Shown here one piece after another: positions 1 through 7,071 of a DNA stretch of 41,697 nucleotides. The position numbers and the translations under genes are program-made. The stretch is from Bacteroidia bacterium (GTDB lineage Bacteria; Bacteroidota; Bacteroidia; J057), in contig JANQTF010000147.1 in the NCBI GenBank assembly GCA_030731845.1, positions 1 to 41,697 on the forward strand, in the 5' to 3' direction. The notes beneath the pieces were generated by a model. It saw nothing but the letters and a program-made list of their open reading frames with translations. It was not told the DNA's origin and did no database searches. The first letter of the stretch is position 1. Each line of letters begins with the position of its first letter.

Positions 1-57
1 GGTCTTGCGCCCGCAGTCGGGTCTTGCGCCCGCAGCCGGGTCTTGCGCCCGCAGCTC
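1..57. repeat. 19-bp tandem repeat, three copies
   Basis: Three consecutive 19-base units (1-19, 20-38, 39-57) share the core GGTCTTGCGCCCGCAG and differ only in the last three bases (TCG, CCG, CTC). The array begins at the first base of the window, so further copies may lie to the left. It is non-coding and sits about 85 bp before tadA. There are no spacers, so it is not a CRISPR array. Confidence 0.9.
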
Positions 58-143
58 GATTTGTAAAAATATGTCGCAAGGCCCCTATCTTTTGGGAAGA
101 ACCTTTTCGACATTTGCACCCGATTTGAATGTGAAGTACTGAT

Positions 144-590
144 ATGCTCTCAATCCACACCGACGAACACTTCATGCGCCAGGCATTACAGCTTGCCGAG
201 CGAGCCGCCGAAGAGGGCGAAGTACCCATCGGAGCGGTGGTGGTGAGTCAGTTTCGCATCATTGGCAAAGGCTATAACCAAACCGAGCGCCTGCAAGATC
301 CCACCGCCCATGCCGAAATGCTGGCCATCACGGCAGCGTGTGAGCACCTTCGAAGCAAATATCTACGGGATTGCACCCTCTACGTCACCATCGAGCCTTG
401 CCCGATGTGTGCCGGAGCTCTTCGCTGGGCGCAATTGGAGCGCGTTGTGTATGGTGCAGGCGAAGAAAAATTTGGCTCTGTGCACGTTCGCCCCTCCCTT
501 TTTCATCCCAAAACCATGGTAGAAGGCGGCCTCATGGAGCATGACTGCGCTGCCATCATGCAAGAATTTTTTCGTTCCAGACGTCCTTGA
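144..590 (+). CDS. tadA: tRNA-specific adenosine deaminase TadA
   Basis: TadA converts the wobble adenosine-34 of tRNA-Arg(ACG) to inosine in the cytoplasm. The 148-residue protein is normal for the family. The zinc/catalytic motif H56-A-E58 and the second zinc motif P85-C-P-M-C89 are intact, with E58 the expected proton shuttle. The ATG at 144 begins the usual N-terminal helix and leads into the VPIGAVVV strand. It is followed after 21 bp by a drug/metabolite transporter gene on the same strand. TadA and cytosine-type deaminases share these motifs, but the length and the EPCPMCAGA context fit TadA. Confidence 0.95.
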   Translation: MLSIHTDEHFMRQALQLAERAAEEGEVPIGAVVVSQFRIIGKGYNQTERLQDPTAHAEMLAITAACEHLRSKYLRDCTLYVTIEPCPMCAGALRWAQLERVVYGAGEEKFGSVHVRPSLFHPKTMVEGGLMEHDCAAIMQEFFRSRRP

Positions 591-611
591 TCTCATCCGC
601 CACCGATTTAT

Positions 612-1538
612 ATGAACACCACTACGGCCCGCGCCCGCTTTCAGCAAGCTCGGGGATCCAACAAAGTGCTTGCCTGGGTCATCCTGATTTTTCTTGCCCT
701 GGTTTGGGGCTCTTCCTTCATCCTCATCAAGCGGGGGCTGGAGTCTTTTTCTGCCATGCAGGTAGGCGGCCTGAGGCTGGTGATCGCGGGCATTTTTGTG
801 ACACCCTTGATCTGGGGTAAATTTCGCAAGATCAAAAAGGAAGAATGGAAGTGGATTTTGCTGGTGGGCGTCATTGGCAATGCGTTGCCGGCGGTGCTGT
901 TTCCGCTCGCTGAAACCCACCTCAACAGCGCTTCGGCGGGGGTGCTCAACGTGATGAGCCCCATTTTCGTGCTGCTCTTTGGCGTGGCGTTGTTTGGGTT
1001 TCGTTTCACTACCCTTCAGGTGATTGGCGTGGCACTGGGATTTGGGGGCGTGCTCATGCTCATTTTGCTGGGCGATCAATCGGTGAATCTTCTGGACCAT
1101 GTCCTGTATGCTGGTGCAGCTGTGCTGGCCACCGTGGGCTACGGCCTCAGCACCAACGTGATGAAGCGCTACCTCGGCAGGGTTCCTACCACATTGGCGC
1201 CAAGCTTCGCGTTGTTTTTCATGGCCATTCCCTATGCGATCTACTTGCTACTCTGGGCCGATCTGGGAGCGGTGTTTGAAGCAGATGCTGCTCATGCCTG
1301 GCAATCTTTCTCCTACATTGCGCTGCTTGGCATCTTGGGCACCGCCATTTCTCTGGTATTGTTCTACAAACTCATCCAGATCACCGAGCCTATCGTGGCT
1401 GCATCTGTGACCTACCTGATCCCGATTGTGGCGCTCTTTTGGGGCTGGATGGATGGGGAGTCGCTCACGTCCCTGCAATATCTGGGCATGGCAGTGATCA
1501 TTGCGGGGGTATATCTGGTAAATCGAAAGAAAACCTGA
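612..1538 (+). CDS. EamA/DMT-superfamily inner-membrane transporter
   Basis: This 308-residue protein is almost wholly hydrophobic, with about ten membrane helices arranged as two EamA repeats (roughly 20-155 and 165-305). The LALVWGSSFILIKRGL segment near residue 25 is typical of the first repeat, and the C terminus ends in a short basic tail (NRKKT). Family members export or import amino acids, nucleosides or other metabolites; nothing here fixes the substrate. The ATG at 612 lies 21 bp after tadA, so the two may be co-transcribed. The nuoJ start follows within about 30 bp. Confidence 0.88.
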   Translation: MNTTTARARFQQARGSNKVLAWVILIFLALVWGSSFILIKRGLESFSAMQVGGLRLVIAGIFVTPLIWGKFRKIKKEEWKWILLVGVIGNALPAVLFPLAETHLNSASAGVLNVMSPIFVLLFGVALFGFRFTTLQVIGVALGFGGVLMLILLGDQSVNLLDHVLYAGAAVLATVGYGLSTNVMKRYLGRVPTTLAPSFALFFMAIPYAIYLLLWADLGAVFEADAAHAWQSFSYIALLGILGTAISLVLFYKLIQITEPIVAASVTYLIPIVALFWGWMDGESLTSLQYLGMAVIIAGVYLVNRKKT

Positions 1539-1567
1539 TCACACAGACTTTTTCTTACCTTTCGGGT

Positions 1568-2083
1568 GTGAGCCTCACCGAGATCATATTTCTACTTGTT
1601 GCCTTGGCTACCCTCGTAGGAGCTGTGGGCCTTGCCCTCACACGGCAGCTCATTCGAGCTGCCTTCTGGCTATTTTTGGTGCTCTTTGGCACCGGGGCGC
1701 TCTATGTATTTGTGGGGGCCGATGTGCTGGCCGTTTCTCAGATTGTGGTGTATGTGGGCGGCATCCTGATTTTGATTGTGTTTGGGGTCATGCTCACCCA
1801 CAAGGGCACAGGCACTGCGCCCGCTACCCGTATCACACAGGTGATCCCTGCACTTGCGATTGTATTGGCGCTGGGAGTGGGCATTTTTTCCCTCGTTCGT
1901 CAGTTTCCAGTAAGCAATATCAGCTGGGAAGCAAAACCCGAGGTGGCTCTGCCAAACGTGGAGGCCATCGGCCTGCAAACCATGACCCATTGGCTCGTGC
2001 CATTCGAGGCGGTGTCGCTGCTGCTGCTCATCGCCCTGGTTGGTGCGGCCTACTTGGCACGCCCGGATGAAAAAAAGAAGTAG
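1568..2083 (+). CDS. nuoJ: NADH-quinone oxidoreductase subunit J (NuoJ)
   Basis: NuoJ is a membrane subunit of respiratory complex I. The 171-residue product has about five transmembrane helices and carries family segments such as GADVLAVSQIVVYVGGI and the C-terminal FEAVSLLLLIALVGA helix. No ATG is available after the EamA stop. I chose GTG at 1568 because the frame upstream of it lies inside the EamA gene, and this start gives a normal NuoJ length. The gene is not in a nuo operon; nuoN lies about 35 kb away in the same window. Its last 128 bp (1956-2083) are repeated exactly at 3612-3739, on the other side of a two-gene AT-richer insert, so the present C terminus may have been supplied or rebuilt by that insertion. 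Confidence 0.9.
   Translation: MSLTEIIFLLVALATLVGAVGLALTRQLIRAAFWLFLVLFGTGALYVFVGADVLAVSQIVVYVGGILILIVFGVMLTHKGTGTAPATRITQVIPALAIVLALGVGIFSLVRQFPVSNISWEAKPEVALPNVEAIGLQTMTHWLVPFEAVSLLLLIALVGAAYLARPDEKKK
1956..2083 (+). repeat. Direct repeat, copy 1 (3' end of nuoJ)
   Basis: These 128 bp are identical, base for base, to 3612-3739. Identity stops abruptly: base 1955 is A against G at 3611, and after the TAG stop the sequences diverge at once (AGGCTGG against CTCTACC). This copy is in frame with, and completes, nuoJ. The repeat-to-repeat unit is 1,656 bp. Confidence 0.97.
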
Positions 2084-2273
2084 AGGCTGGAGTTAGGAAA
2101 AAGTTTTTTTACTTTATCCCAACCCTTGATCATAAAACAATCATGAACTCCCTTTTTGGCAAATGAAACCACTTCAGAAGGTTGATAAAATTCTAAACTA
2201 CTCTGGGATAACACTAAAAACAGGGCTAATTCCCCCACTTCGCAAGGGGTATTATCGGGTTTTGGACTAGCCA

Positions 2274-3176
2274 GTGTCAGGAGATGCTCCCAAAAATTTC
2301 ATCCAAATCTATCAATATGGTTTTGGCCGAAAGTCGTCGCCTAAAACATGGCCAAAATATATTGCAAAGATCGGACATAAGTGGTATCCGGTGGAGAGTA
2401 TTACCGAGCATTTGCTCAATCGTTTAGGAGATGTCTTTAATATTCGCACGGCATATTCGCAATTACGTATGGTACATGGCCAACTAAGATTTTTAAGTAG
2501 ATATTTTCTAAAAGCGAATCAAATCTTAACTCACGGAGCCGAAATCTATTCTGCCTATTTAGAAGAAGATGGTGCAGAATTTATTGATCAGATTGAGGAA
2601 GCGAAGCTTTCAAGATCTTGGATCACTTTTCAGTTTACCATCCAGGCAATTCAGCATACTTTTGCCCAAAAATCCGGCCCAATTGTGGCCGACTTTGTGA
2701 AGATGCTTGTCTTTGATGCGATAGTAGGAAATAACGACAGGCATTTCTACAATTGGGGAGTTATTGAGGATGTTCATCATTTGCATGATCCCCTATTTTC
2801 CCCCGTATATGATACCGCCAGAGGATTATTCTGGAACGAAGATGAAGCTGCGCTTGAGCGTAAATATCTAGAACTTGGCAACTTCAAACTAACAGCTATA
2901 CACAAGTATGCAGAGAAATCTATGCCCAAACTTGGCTGGGAGGGAGAATATGAAGTCACCCATTTTCAGTTGATTTCCAACATTTGTGGACTTGGCCCTC
3001 ACTATCATGAAATTTGCAAGTCAGTAATTCTTTCCGTAGAATTAACCAATGTGGAATCATTTCTACATACCGAATTTGAACATCTCATCTCTCCCTTGCG
3101 TTTAGCGCTTATAAAAGTTTGTTTAGATTACAGGGTAAACCGATTAAAGGAAATCTTTCTCGCCACACAAATATGA
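2274..3176 (+). CDS. HipA/HipT-like serine/threonine kinase lacking the N-terminal lid domain
   Basis: This 300-residue protein resembles the HipA C-terminal kinase fold. The catalytic loop is G152-N-N-D155-R-H-F-Y-N160-W, giving the catalytic Asp155 and Asn160. S176-P-V-Y-D180 supplies the metal-binding Asp. K32 in the YIAK segment is the likely ATP lysine, preceded by a Gly/Ser-rich stretch (GFGRKSS, 16-22) where HipA/HipT kinases carry regulatory phosphoserines. HipA toxins phosphorylate aminoacyl-tRNA synthetases (GltX for HipA, TrpS for HipT); the target here is unknown. The start is GTG at 2274, because an in-frame TAG lies just upstream and the next Met is near residue 66, beyond the ATP site. 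The gene overlaps the next one by an ATGA junction, implying translational coupling. It sits inside the nuoJ-flanked AT-richer islet. The family is sometimes annotated simply as HipA-domain protein and need not be a toxin. Confidence 0.82.
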   Translation: MSGDAPKNFIQIYQYGFGRKSSPKTWPKYIAKIGHKWYPVESITEHLLNRLGDVFNIRTAYSQLRMVHGQLRFLSRYFLKANQILTHGAEIYSAYLEEDGAEFIDQIEEAKLSRSWITFQFTIQAIQHTFAQKSGPIVADFVKMLVFDAIVGNNDRHFYNWGVIEDVHHLHDPLFSPVYDTARGLFWNEDEAALERKYLELGNFKLTAIHKYAEKSMPKLGWEGEYEVTHFQLISNICGLGPHYHEICKSVILSVELTNVESFLHTEFEHLISPLRLALIKVCLDYRVNRLKEIFLATQI

Positions 3177-3583
3177 TTCCCATGATTAACAAAATCAGTG
3201 CTGCTATTCGTCGTTGGAAAACCGAAGGACAAGAAGAGCTTGTCACTCCCAAGGGCGAGAAACATGCTTTCTTGTTATCTTTTGGCAAGCTAGTTGTGGG
3301 AGAGCTATCCCTCAATCCCGATGGGCTATGGGAGTTCTATTACTCCGACGAATTCAAATCGCAGAATAACATCAAGCCAATCTCTGAATTCCCAAAGAAA
3401 GATAAGCGATACCAATCCGAAGAGTTATTCGCATTTTTTGTTCACCGAATTCCTAGTATTAGTCAGCCTGAAGTGCTTGCTACCCTCAAAAAAGAAGAAA
3501 TTGACGAGCATAATGCAGTTGCTCTTCTGGCTCGATTTGGGCGGGTTTCTATTAGTAATCCGTTTCGTTTGACTGCTATTTAA
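3173..3583 (+). CDS. HipA N-terminal-domain (HipS-like) protein
   Basis: This 136-residue protein matches the detached N-terminal subdomain of HipA. The core runs from F33-LLSFGKLVVGELSL through the FYYSDEF segment (55-61), KPISEFP (68-74) and FAFFVHRIPS (86-95), ending in a short helical tail (ALLARFGR). In HipBST systems a separate small HipS protein of this type neutralises the HipT kinase; in full-length HipA the domain covers the kinase. The ATG at 3173 overlaps the kinase stop (ATGA), so I prefer it over in-frame upstream codons inside the kinase gene; ATG 3182 is an alternative. Here the gene follows the kinase, whereas hipBST and the Bacteroidota coupled-HipA pairs put the N-domain gene first. 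No HipB-like helix-turn-helix gene lies nearby. The antitoxin role is an inference. Confidence 0.75.
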   Translation: MIPMINKISAAIRRWKTEGQEELVTPKGEKHAFLLSFGKLVVGELSLNPDGLWEFYYSDEFKSQNNIKPISEFPKKDKRYQSEELFAFFVHRIPSISQPEVLATLKKEEIDEHNAVALLARFGRVSISNPFRLTAI

Positions 3584-3611
3584 GTAGATTAGGCTATTGC
3601 GATCAACATCG

Positions 3612-3739
3612 ACGTGGAGGCCATCGGCCTGCAAACCATGACCCATTGGCTCGTGCCATTCGAGGCGGTGTCGCTGCTGCTGCTCATCGCCCTGGTTGGT
3701 GCGGCCTACTTGGCACGCCCGGATGAAAAAAAGAAGTAG
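3612..3739 (+). pseudogene. Truncated second copy of nuoJ 3' end (direct repeat, copy 2)
   Basis: This is an exact 128-bp copy of 1956-2083, encoding the last 41 residues of NuoJ and the TAG stop but with no gene body. The reading frame can be followed back only to a TAG at 3590-3592; the seven codons before the repeat read AIAINID rather than the KPEVALPN context of the intact gene. It cannot make a functional subunit. Its stop codon is part of a hairpin (3736-3759), suggesting this copy marks the original right-hand neighbourhood of nuoJ. Confidence 0.92.
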
Positions 3740-3759
3740 CTCTACCAAGGCAGAGCTAC
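3736..3759 (-). terminator. Hairpin terminator for the SPFH gene
   Basis: GTAGCTCT (3736-3743) pairs perfectly with AGAGCTAC (3752-3759) across an 8-base loop. Read on the minus strand it is followed by a T-rich run (the complement of GAAAAAAAGAAG), giving a Rho-independent terminator for the SPFH gene that ends at 3837. The left arm overlaps the stop codon of the second nuoJ copy. Confidence 0.7.
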
Positions 3760-3836
3760 CAGAGAAGCAAAAGAACGAATATGGATAGTGATAGACAGGA
3801 CGAGGTAAGGTGACTGCCTCAGGGGCAAGTCTTGTG

Positions 3837-4625
3837 CTAGTTCACGCCATCGATCAGCAGGGGAGCGTGGCCATCGGTGATGATGATTTTGGTGTTGGGG
3901 GAATCGGCCAAGGCTCTGAATGCCTCAATGCTCTGCCAGGAAATCACCTCGGGGCTGAGGCCTGAACTGATGATTTTCTGCGCGTCGCGAATCCCCTCCG
4001 CCTCAATGATGCGCCGTTGGGCTTCGAGTCGCTCTCTTTGAAGTGCGTACTCCATTTGCTCGGCTACCTGCTCGGCTTCGAGCTTTTGCTCGATGGCGCG
4101 GGTTAGTCCCGGGGGGAGTTGGATGCTCTTGAGCAGCACCGCCTCGATCACAAAGCCACGTGGCTCCAAAATTCGAGACATTTGAGCCATGATCTCACTT
4201 TCTATCACAGCCCGGCTCGCCGTGTACATGTCTTTGGCCAAAAAGCGAGAACAAACATCTGCTGCTGCTGACCTAAATACGCTCAAAATCACAACTTGCT
4301 GATAATTGCTGCCAATGGTCTCAATTATATCGCGTGCCATGCTTGGGTTTACCTTGTACAGGATCGAGATCTCGGATGCTACATTGAGTCCGTCTTCAGA
4401 AGGAAGATTGAGGCGAACCTCGAGGTTTTCGGTGCGGATGGGCACCTTTAGGATCGTGGTAACAAATGGATTGTAGCCTACAAGACCTTGGCCATAGACC
4501 TGTGGATGTAGTTTTCCAAAGCGCTGCTTAAGTCCTACTTCTCCAGGGCGGATCGTGACACATCCTGTGAAAAGAATAGCCGCTACGATCATCATAGCGA
4601 GCGGAAACATCGGTCGATATTTCAT
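3837..4625 (-). CDS. SPFH/prohibitin-family lipoprotein
   Basis: This 262-residue SPFH (band 7) protein is the type that forms membrane-bound oligomeric scaffolds. The start at 4625 gives a short basic N terminus, a hydrophobic segment and a lipobox FTGC with Cys22, so it is predicted to be a lipoprotein rather than having the usual N-terminal transmembrane anchor. The SPFH core begins at IRPGEVGLKQRFGK (about 25-38) and is followed by a charged coiled-coil segment with repeated AEQ/EAQ motifs near 185-220, as in prohibitins. The gene stands alone, diverges from the TPR gene at 4883 and ends in the hairpin at 3736-3759. Some upstream in-frame codons exist but would bury the signal sequence. 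Confidence 0.85.
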   Translation of the reverse strand: MKYRPMFPLAMMIVAAILFTGCVTIRPGEVGLKQRFGKLHPQVYGQGLVGYNPFVTTILKVPIRTENLEVRLNLPSEDGLNVASEISILYKVNPSMARDIIETIGSNYQQVVILSVFRSAAADVCSRFLAKDMYTASRAVIESEIMAQMSRILEPRGFVIEAVLLKSIQLPPGLTRAIEQKLEAEQVAEQMEYALQRERLEAQRRIIEAEGIRDAQKIISSGLSPEVISWQSIEAFRALADSPNTKIIITDGHAPLLIDGVN

Positions 4626-4882
4626 AAGAACTAAAATTAAGGGTTTATTAACAGATATACGCCTTCCGCGAACAATAGTTTTACTATTGATAGCAACATG
4701 ATTGCTTTCATTTAGTTTTTCCTTCATTCAGCCCTCAAAAAGATTCAATCATCAAGACCTGAAGATGAATAACTCCCTGATCGTGAGCCTAATCCCGCCT
4801 GACTTAATCAATAATTCATTTTGGGCTTTACTATGAATTTCGTAGCTTATCCCACTCCTTTTCATCTGCTAACAGACAACCC

Positions 4883-5725
4883 ATGAACAATCCTTATGAC
4901 ATCGCACTCTATGCCCATCAACAAGGTGATTCCCGAAAAGCGGTAAGTATTTTGACTGATCACCTTAGGAATGCTCCCGAAGATGTACATGCCTGGGCGT
5001 TTCTGGCTTCCCTTCGGTATGAAATGGGTAAAAAAGACCTTGCTCGTAAAACCCTGGATAAAGCCTTCCACCTGCAACCGGATTCGGCTCAGGCATGGGC
5101 TGAAAAAGGAAAATGGCTCCTCCAAGAGCAGCAATGGCGCGATGCTGAGGTGTCACTGAGTCAGGCGCTTATTTTTGAGCCGAATAATCCAATTTCGTTA
5201 CTCCATCGGGGAGTTGTCAGGCGAAGGATGGAGAAATGGGATCTCGCAAGGGGAGATTTTGAACAGGCGCTAGCCATGGATCCTGAACAGCAGGAAGCAG
5301 CATGGCATCTTCGTGTTCTGGATGAAAAAGAGGGCGCACACGCAGATGGCTCCTGGGTCACCATTGCCACACATTTTGATCCTGATTGGATGTATCAGCT
5401 TGTGACAAGCCTCTTGGAGCTGGGCATTCCCACCAAAATATCTGAGCAAGACGCGATCCTCAATCTCGATGCTTCTACTGATCATCCCCGGAAGCTACAA
5501 GTGCAGGTGGAACATGCAGAGCAGGCCTTTTGGCATATCGAGGAAATATTCCAGGAAAAATACCCGATTTCGCCCTCCGAAGACGAATTTCTGGAGGATG
5601 ATTCAGAGGAGGACATAGAGCCCTCCCCGATCGTAACATTCACCAGGCGGATCATGATCATGGCGACCATCATCCTTGTGCTTGTTTTCATCGGGCTTTT
5701 TCTGGTGACCTTGTGGAAGGGTTGA
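4883..5725 (+). CDS. Tail-anchored TPR protein
   Basis: This 280-residue protein begins with about four tetratricopeptide repeats (roughly residues 1-150). The consensus W/A/P positions are clear in stretches such as DVHAWAFLASLRYEMGK and SAQAWAEKGKWLLQEQ. A middle region (about 155-225, YQLVTSLLELGIPTKI) may be a small alpha/beta domain. An acidic linker (EDEFLEDDSEED) leads to one C-terminal membrane helix (about 253-277, IMIMATIILVLVFIGLFLV) with only WKG after it. It would be held in the inner membrane with the TPRs in the cytoplasm. Partners are unknown. A hairpin directly after the stop (5726-5744) suggests a monocistronic unit. Confidence 0.8.
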   Translation: MNNPYDIALYAHQQGDSRKAVSILTDHLRNAPEDVHAWAFLASLRYEMGKKDLARKTLDKAFHLQPDSAQAWAEKGKWLLQEQQWRDAEVSLSQALIFEPNNPISLLHRGVVRRRMEKWDLARGDFEQALAMDPEQQEAAWHLRVLDEKEGAHADGSWVTIATHFDPDWMYQLVTSLLELGIPTKISEQDAILNLDASTDHPRKLQVQVEHAEQAFWHIEEIFQEKYPISPSEDEFLEDDSEEDIEPSPIVTFTRRIMIMATIILVLVFIGLFLVTLWKG

Positions 5726-5744
5726 CCTCTGCAACGTGCAGAGG
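5726..5744 (+). terminator. Hairpin after the TPR gene
   Basis: CCTCTGCA and TGCAGAGG form a perfect 8-bp stem around a 3-base loop directly after the TGA of the TPR gene, followed by a modest pyrimidine-rich tract (CTTCTGTTCCCC). It is likely a transcription terminator, although the U-tract is weak. Confidence 0.6.
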
Positions 5745-5886
5745 CTTCTGTTCCCCTTTCGGGTGTTTCTTTCCTGCTTATCCGTCCCAGATGAGCTGGA
5801 AAAGAAGGGATACTGCTACTTTCATTATTTTCTGAAACTTTTGAGTAGCTCCCGCGTTTTCAGGGTGAATGTTTCATTTTGATGCC

Positions 5887-5894
5887 TACCTTTG
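5887..5894 (+). promoter_or_regulatory. Bacteroidota -7 promoter box (TACCTTTG) of mqnC
   Basis: TACCTTTG fits the Bacteroidota TAnnTTTG -7 consensus exactly and lies 18 bases before the mqnC ATG, implying a very short leader. I saw no convincing -33 TTTG at standard spacing. Confidence 0.5.
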
Positions 5895-5912
5895 CCACAA
5901 GGAATAGAATAC

Positions 5913-7058
5913 ATGAATACCAGCGAACTTCTCTCCAGAGCCCTCCAATTTGAATTCCTCACCCAGGAAGAGGGCGTTTTTCTTCATCATCATGCCAGCA
6001 CAGAAGATCTGATGTATGTGGCCAATGAGATGAGAAAAGTCCACAAGAAAGACAGCTTAGGCATCGTCACCTGGCAGATCGACCGCAACGTGAACACGAC
6101 CAATGTGTGTGTGGCCAACTGCAAGTTTTGTAACTTCTTCGTGCCGCCCACGGCTAAGTTTGCCGACAAAGCCTACATCACCGACGATGCGACCTATCAA
6201 ATAAAAGCCAAAGAGACCTTTGCCCTCGGGGGCGATCAGTTTTTGCTGCAAGGTGGTCACCACCCGCAGCTCGGCATTGAGTTTTATGAAGATACTTTCC
6301 GCAAGCTGAAAGGCTGGTTTCCTGAGCTTCGCCTCCACGCCCTCGGGCCACCGGAGATTGTCCACATTTCTGAGCTCTCCAAACTCAGCTATCGCGAGAC
6401 GCTTCAGCGCCTCATGGCAGCTGGCATGGACTCCATGCCGGGCGCAGGGGCCGAGATCCTCAACGATCGCGTGCGTCGCGTGATTTCTAATGGCAAATGC
6501 TCCGGGCAAGAATGGCTCGACGTGATGCACGAAGCCCACAAACTCGGGCTCACCACAAGCGCCACCATGATGTTTGGCCACATCGAAACCACCGAAGAGC
6601 GGTTTGAGCACCTTGTGCGCATTCGCGAGGTGCAGGCCATGCGGCCCGAAGGCGAAAATGGCTTCAAAGCATTCATTCCCTGGCCTTATCAAGACGATGG
6701 CACGCTGCTCAACACCGTCAAAGGCGTTCGCAACACTGTCACCGCCGACGAATACATCCGCACCATCGCACTGAGCCGCATTATGCTGCCCAACATCGAA
6801 AACATACAGGCGAGTTGGCTCACCGTAGGCCCCGAAGTAGCGCAGCTCTGCCTCCACGGCGGTGCCAACGACCTCGGCTCCATCATGATCGAAGAGAATG
6901 TGGTTTCGGCTGCTGGTGCTCCCTACCGACTCAGCGCCGAAGAGATTCAGCGTGTCATTCTCGGTGCAGGATTCACCCCACGCCTCAGAAATCAGCTCTA
7001 CGAATACCGCGAAACCCCCGCAGCCCTCGAAGGAAAAATGCTTGTGGGTAGTCTGTGA
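5913..7058 (+). CDS. mqnC: Cyclic dehypoxanthinyl futalosine synthase MqnC (radical SAM)
   Basis: MqnC cyclises dehypoxanthine futalosine in the futalosine pathway to menaquinone. The 381-residue protein carries the radical-SAM cluster motif C66-x3-C70-x2-C73 (CVANCKFC), followed by the family context NFFVPP. The QGGHHP segment and the C-terminal MIEENVVSAAGA block are characteristic of MqnC/MqnE/CofH-like enzymes; the last is typical of MqnC. ATG 5913 gives a normal N terminus and sits just after a TAnnTTTG box. No other mqn gene is in the window, so the pathway genes are scattered. The product links to the complex I genes here, because menaquinone would be the electron acceptor. Confidence 0.92.
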   Translation: MNTSELLSRALQFEFLTQEEGVFLHHHASTEDLMYVANEMRKVHKKDSLGIVTWQIDRNVNTTNVCVANCKFCNFFVPPTAKFADKAYITDDATYQIKAKETFALGGDQFLLQGGHHPQLGIEFYEDTFRKLKGWFPELRLHALGPPEIVHISELSKLSYRETLQRLMAAGMDSMPGAGAEILNDRVRRVISNGKCSGQEWLDVMHEAHKLGLTTSATMMFGHIETTEERFEHLVRIREVQAMRPEGENGFKAFIPWPYQDDGTLLNTVKGVRNTVTADEYIRTIALSRIMLPNIENIQASWLTVGPEVAQLCLHGGANDLGSIMIEENVVSAAGAPYRLSAEEIQRVILGAGFTPRLRNQLYEYRETPAALEGKMLVGSL

Positions 7059-7071
7059 ATGAAAAAATAGG

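Larger units (their letters stand above)
2084..3611 (+). mobile_element. Candidate integrase-less genomic islet carrying a hip-like pair
   Basis: This segment lies between the two 128-bp nuoJ repeats and holds only the HipA-type kinase (2274-3176) and the HipA-N-domain protein (3173-3583). Sampled 60-base lines are about 41% GC, against about 55% in neighbouring core genes. The layout (target gene 3' end duplicated, gene restored at one junction, accessory cargo between) is that of elements integrating into the 3' end of a gene. No integrase, transposase or terminal inverted repeat is seen, so mobility would need a helper in trans, or this is a decayed remnant or the product of homologous recombination. 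The 190 bases before the kinase contain no gene that I can support. Confidence 0.5.

Noticed and set aside
1-57. CRISPR array
   Set aside because: Units are directly adjacent with no spacers, are only 19 bases long, and no cas gene is present.
363-1100. Open frame antisense to tadA and the EamA gene
   Set aside because: Low-complexity His/Gln/Lys-rich translation opposite two well-supported genes; a coding shadow.
1439-1567. A longer nuoJ beginning inside the EamA gene
   Set aside because: The extra 43 residues are soluble, unlike any NuoJ N terminus, and come from the overlapping frame of the EamA gene. GTG 1568 gives the normal length.
2233-2249. Hairpin CCCC-A-CTT / AAGGGG upstream of the kinase as a terminator
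   Set aside because: The stem is short and bulged and is not followed by a T-run, so I did not call it.
2084-2273. A hipB-like antitoxin gene before the kinase
   Set aside because: The 190 bases upstream of the kinase contain no open frame of useful length and no helix-turn-helix coding sequence.
3612-3739. A second functional nuoJ gene
   Set aside because: Only the last 41 codons are present and the frame is closed by a TAG at 3590-3592, with no start codon or membrane core.
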